DNA from: Kiritimatiellia bacterium
GTDB lineage: Bacteria > Verrucomicrobiota > Kiritimatiellia > RFP12 > UBA1067
DNA length: 8,229 nt
Direction: 5' to 3'
NCBI GenBank assembly: GCA_017430155.1
Contig: JAFRNO010000730.1
Span: forward strand, 1 to 8,229
Position 1 is the first letter of the stretch, and every line of letters begins with the position of its first letter. Positions 7,057 through 8,229 of this stretch are shown here, in pieces. The position numbers were made by a program, and so were the translations under genes. The notes below the pieces were generated by a model. The model searched no databases. It had not been told where the DNA came from and worked only from the letters and a program-made list of their open reading frames with translations.

Positions 7057-8117
7057 TGAGAAAGACGCTGGCGGTTGGACATTTCTACAACGCGCCGTTT
7101 CAAGAGGCCTGCAAATCCCATCTGGGCCGAATCCGCGAGGTGTTCTACGCGTGGCCGGGCGTGCTGAGTTGCCGTCCCGCGCCGGAATTCACGCCCGAGG
7201 TGCGCGCGCGGCTCGTCGACGACCTGAAATGGTGCCGCGCGAACGGCATCGGCCTCGATACGCTCTTCAACTGCAACTGCTACGGCGACCTCGCGGTGTC
7301 GCCGGACCTCGCGGACTTCGTTTCCCGCATGTTGGGAGAGATGGACGCGGAGGGTCTGTTCCCCGACACCGTCACGACCACCTCGCCGTTCATCGCGACT
7401 GTCCTGCGGCAGCGGTTCCCGTCCGTGAAGATCCGCCTCAGCATCAACATGCGCATCCACGGCACGGTTGGCTGCGAACCGGTCATGGAACTGTTCGACT
7501 CGTTCTACGCCTCGCGCGAGCACCACCGCGACCTTGCATGGCTGGCGCGTCTCGGCGAATGGGCGCATGCGCACGGGAAGGCCCTGGGGATGCAGGTCAA
7601 TTCGGGCTGCCTGCGCCAATGTCCGTTCCAGCAGTTTCACGACAACCTGCACGGACACAACCGCATGGGCCAGTCAAAGGTCGGCGAGCGATTCGGCTTC
7701 TCCGTGTTCCGCTGCAAGACGAACTACGACCGCGGCAACTATGAGGATTTCCTGCGCGCGACGTGGATCCGCCCCGAGGATCTTCCGCGCTACGAAGAGC
7801 ATGTGGACGTGGTGAAGCTCGCCACGCGTCGGCACGCGCATCCCGTGGAGGTGCTCAACGCCTACGCGACGTATGCCTATGATGGCGATCTCGCACTCTT
7901 GATGGATCCGGCCTATCCGTTTCCAGGGACGTTCGACAACGCGGCGCTGGGCGCATCGGCGCTCTGGCCGGAAGTCCGCGCCTGTCCGGACGCGAACGAC
8001 TGCCGTCACTGCGGCCGATGCACGGAACTGCTCCGCGAAGTGTTCAGGCCACGTGTGGCCGGGGAGCCTGCCGGCGCGCACGTGGCCTCGGCGTTCACGC
8101 ACTTCTACAAGGGGTGA
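7044..8117 (+). CDS. Peptidase U32/UbiU-UbiV-like cysteine-rich, probable 4Fe-4S protein
   Basis: 357 residues from ATG 7044 (353 if GTG 7056 is used). It reads as a soluble TIM-barrel-like protein with no signal peptide or membrane segment. Strand-like pieces include LAVGHFYN (9-16), GIGLDTLFNCNC (68-79), KIRLSINMRIHG (129-140) and ALGMQVNSGCLRQCPFQQFH (180-199). The last piece resembles the NxGCLxxCP motif of U32 proteins. HVDVVKLATRRH followed by a VLNAYATYAYDGD segment matches the lK-x-x-GR/aY region that follows in U32 proteins. Thirteen cysteines are present; Cys189, Cys193 and Cys224 are likely cluster ligands, with Cys314, Cys320, Cys323 and Cys326 forming CX5CX2CX2C near the C-terminus. 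Known relatives use Fe-S clusters in oxygen-independent hydroxylation of ubiquinone precursors or RNA (UbiU/UbiV, TrhP, RlhA). Here the neighbours suggest a glycan pathway role, which is inference only. Proteolytic activity is doubtful. Confidence 0.75.
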   Translation: MELDVRKTLAVGHFYNAPFQEACKSHLGRIREVFYAWPGVLSCRPAPEFTPEVRARLVDDLKWCRANGIGLDTLFNCNCYGDLAVSPDLADFVSRMLGEMDAEGLFPDTVTTTSPFIATVLRQRFPSVKIRLSINMRIHGTVGCEPVMELFDSFYASREHHRDLAWLARLGEWAHAHGKALGMQVNSGCLRQCPFQQFHDNLHGHNRMGQSKVGERFGFSVFRCKTNYDRGNYEDFLRATWIRPEDLPRYEEHVDVVKLATRRHAHPVEVLNAYATYAYDGDLALLMDPAYPFPGTFDNAALGASALWPEVRACPDANDCRHCGRCTELLREVFRPRVAGEPAGAHVASAFTHFYKG

Positions 8118-8135
8118 CGCCGTCAAACGGCTGTC
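8116..8135 (+). terminator. Possible hairpin between convergent genes
   Basis: GACGCCGT (8116-8123) pairs with ACGGC-t-GTC (8127-8135) around a CAA loop, giving 8 base pairs with one bulged T. It lies in the 18-base gap between two convergent stop codons and overlaps the end of the + gene, where a two-way terminator would be expected. There is no T run on either side, so intrinsic terminator function is uncertain. Confidence 0.3.
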
Positions 8136-8229
8136 TCACCAGCAGTGACGCCGGTAGTAGTACGGCGGCGGTGGCGGCGGCGGCGGCGCGTACCAGCCAC
8201 GGTAGAATGGCGGGGGCGGCGGAGGAGGC
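8136..8229 (-). CDS. C-terminal end of a proline/tyrosine-rich protein, cut by the window edge
   Basis: Read on the - strand, 30 codons run from the right edge to a TGA stop at 8138-8136. The peptide has two proline runs (7 and 8 residues) separated by FYRGWYA, then ends YYYRRHCW. A random reading of a GGC-rich tract would not be expected to place aromatic residues so regularly between proline blocks and then stop, so this is probably a real gene tail. Such P/Y/W-rich tails occur on small secreted proteins or lipoproteins of the cell envelope. The start and the main domain lie outside the window, so the function cannot be called. Confidence 0.6.
   Translation of the reverse strand, partial: PPPPPPPFYRGWYAPPPPPPPPYYYRRHCW

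Noticed and set aside
5451..7658. 735-codon open frame on the - strand, the longest in the window
   Set aside because: It spans parts of three well-supported + strand genes and has Arg/His-rich composition with no domain, so it is a codon-bias shadow.
8160..8229. GGC/GGT trinucleotide tract as a regulatory or unstable microsatellite
   Set aside because: It is fully explained as proline codons of a - strand reading frame with aromatic spacers and a stop.
1..8229. CRISPR arrays, tRNA/rRNA genes, insertion sequences, attachment sites
   Set aside because: No regularly spaced direct repeats, structural RNA signatures, transposase-like frame or terminal inverted repeats were seen; nearly all of the window is protein-coding.

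Overview
The window is a GC-rich stretch carrying five genes in a row on the + strand, with very short gaps, plus the tail of a sixth gene pointing the other way at the right edge. The mix suggests a Gram-negative, PVC-group bacterium, most like gut or anaerobic Kiritimatiellota/Verrucomicrobiota: large secreted proteins with putative-Ig and InlB-type repeats, an exopolysaccharide/O-antigen type sugar transferase and a Wzy/WaaL-like membrane enzyme. That placement is an inference from gene style and base composition, not from a marker gene.

Layout: (1) 1-1712 is the 3' part of a large secreted beta-rich protein with a putative-Ig domain and repeated beta modules. (2) 1728-3620 is an O-antigen ligase/polymerase-like membrane protein (Wzy_C type) with an unusual layout: a soluble N-terminal domain where the first transmembrane block is usually found, and a soluble C-terminal domain, both predicted outside the cytoplasm. 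(3) 3664-5661 is a secreted protein with a thioredoxin-like CGHC domain followed by an InlB B-repeat, two putative-Ig domains and beta modules resembling those of gene 1. (4) 5658-7016 is a WbaP-like polyprenyl-phosphate sugar phosphotransferase, overlapping gene 3 by ATGA. (5) 7044-8117 is a cysteine-rich protein related to the peptidase U32/UbiU-UbiV group, probably a 4Fe-4S protein. (6) 8136-8229 (- strand) is the proline-rich end of a convergent gene.

The five + genes look like one operon. The WbaP-like enzyme would start a lipid-linked glycan on the cytoplasmic face of the inner membrane. The Wzy_C-like protein would polymerise that glycan or transfer it to an acceptor on the outer face. 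The two secreted proteins that flank the ligase are candidate partners or acceptors, and the U32-like protein could modify a sugar or cofactor in the pathway. The glycan chemistry and the acceptor cannot be read from this window. The other transferases and the flippase or exporter that such a pathway needs are not present here and must lie elsewhere.
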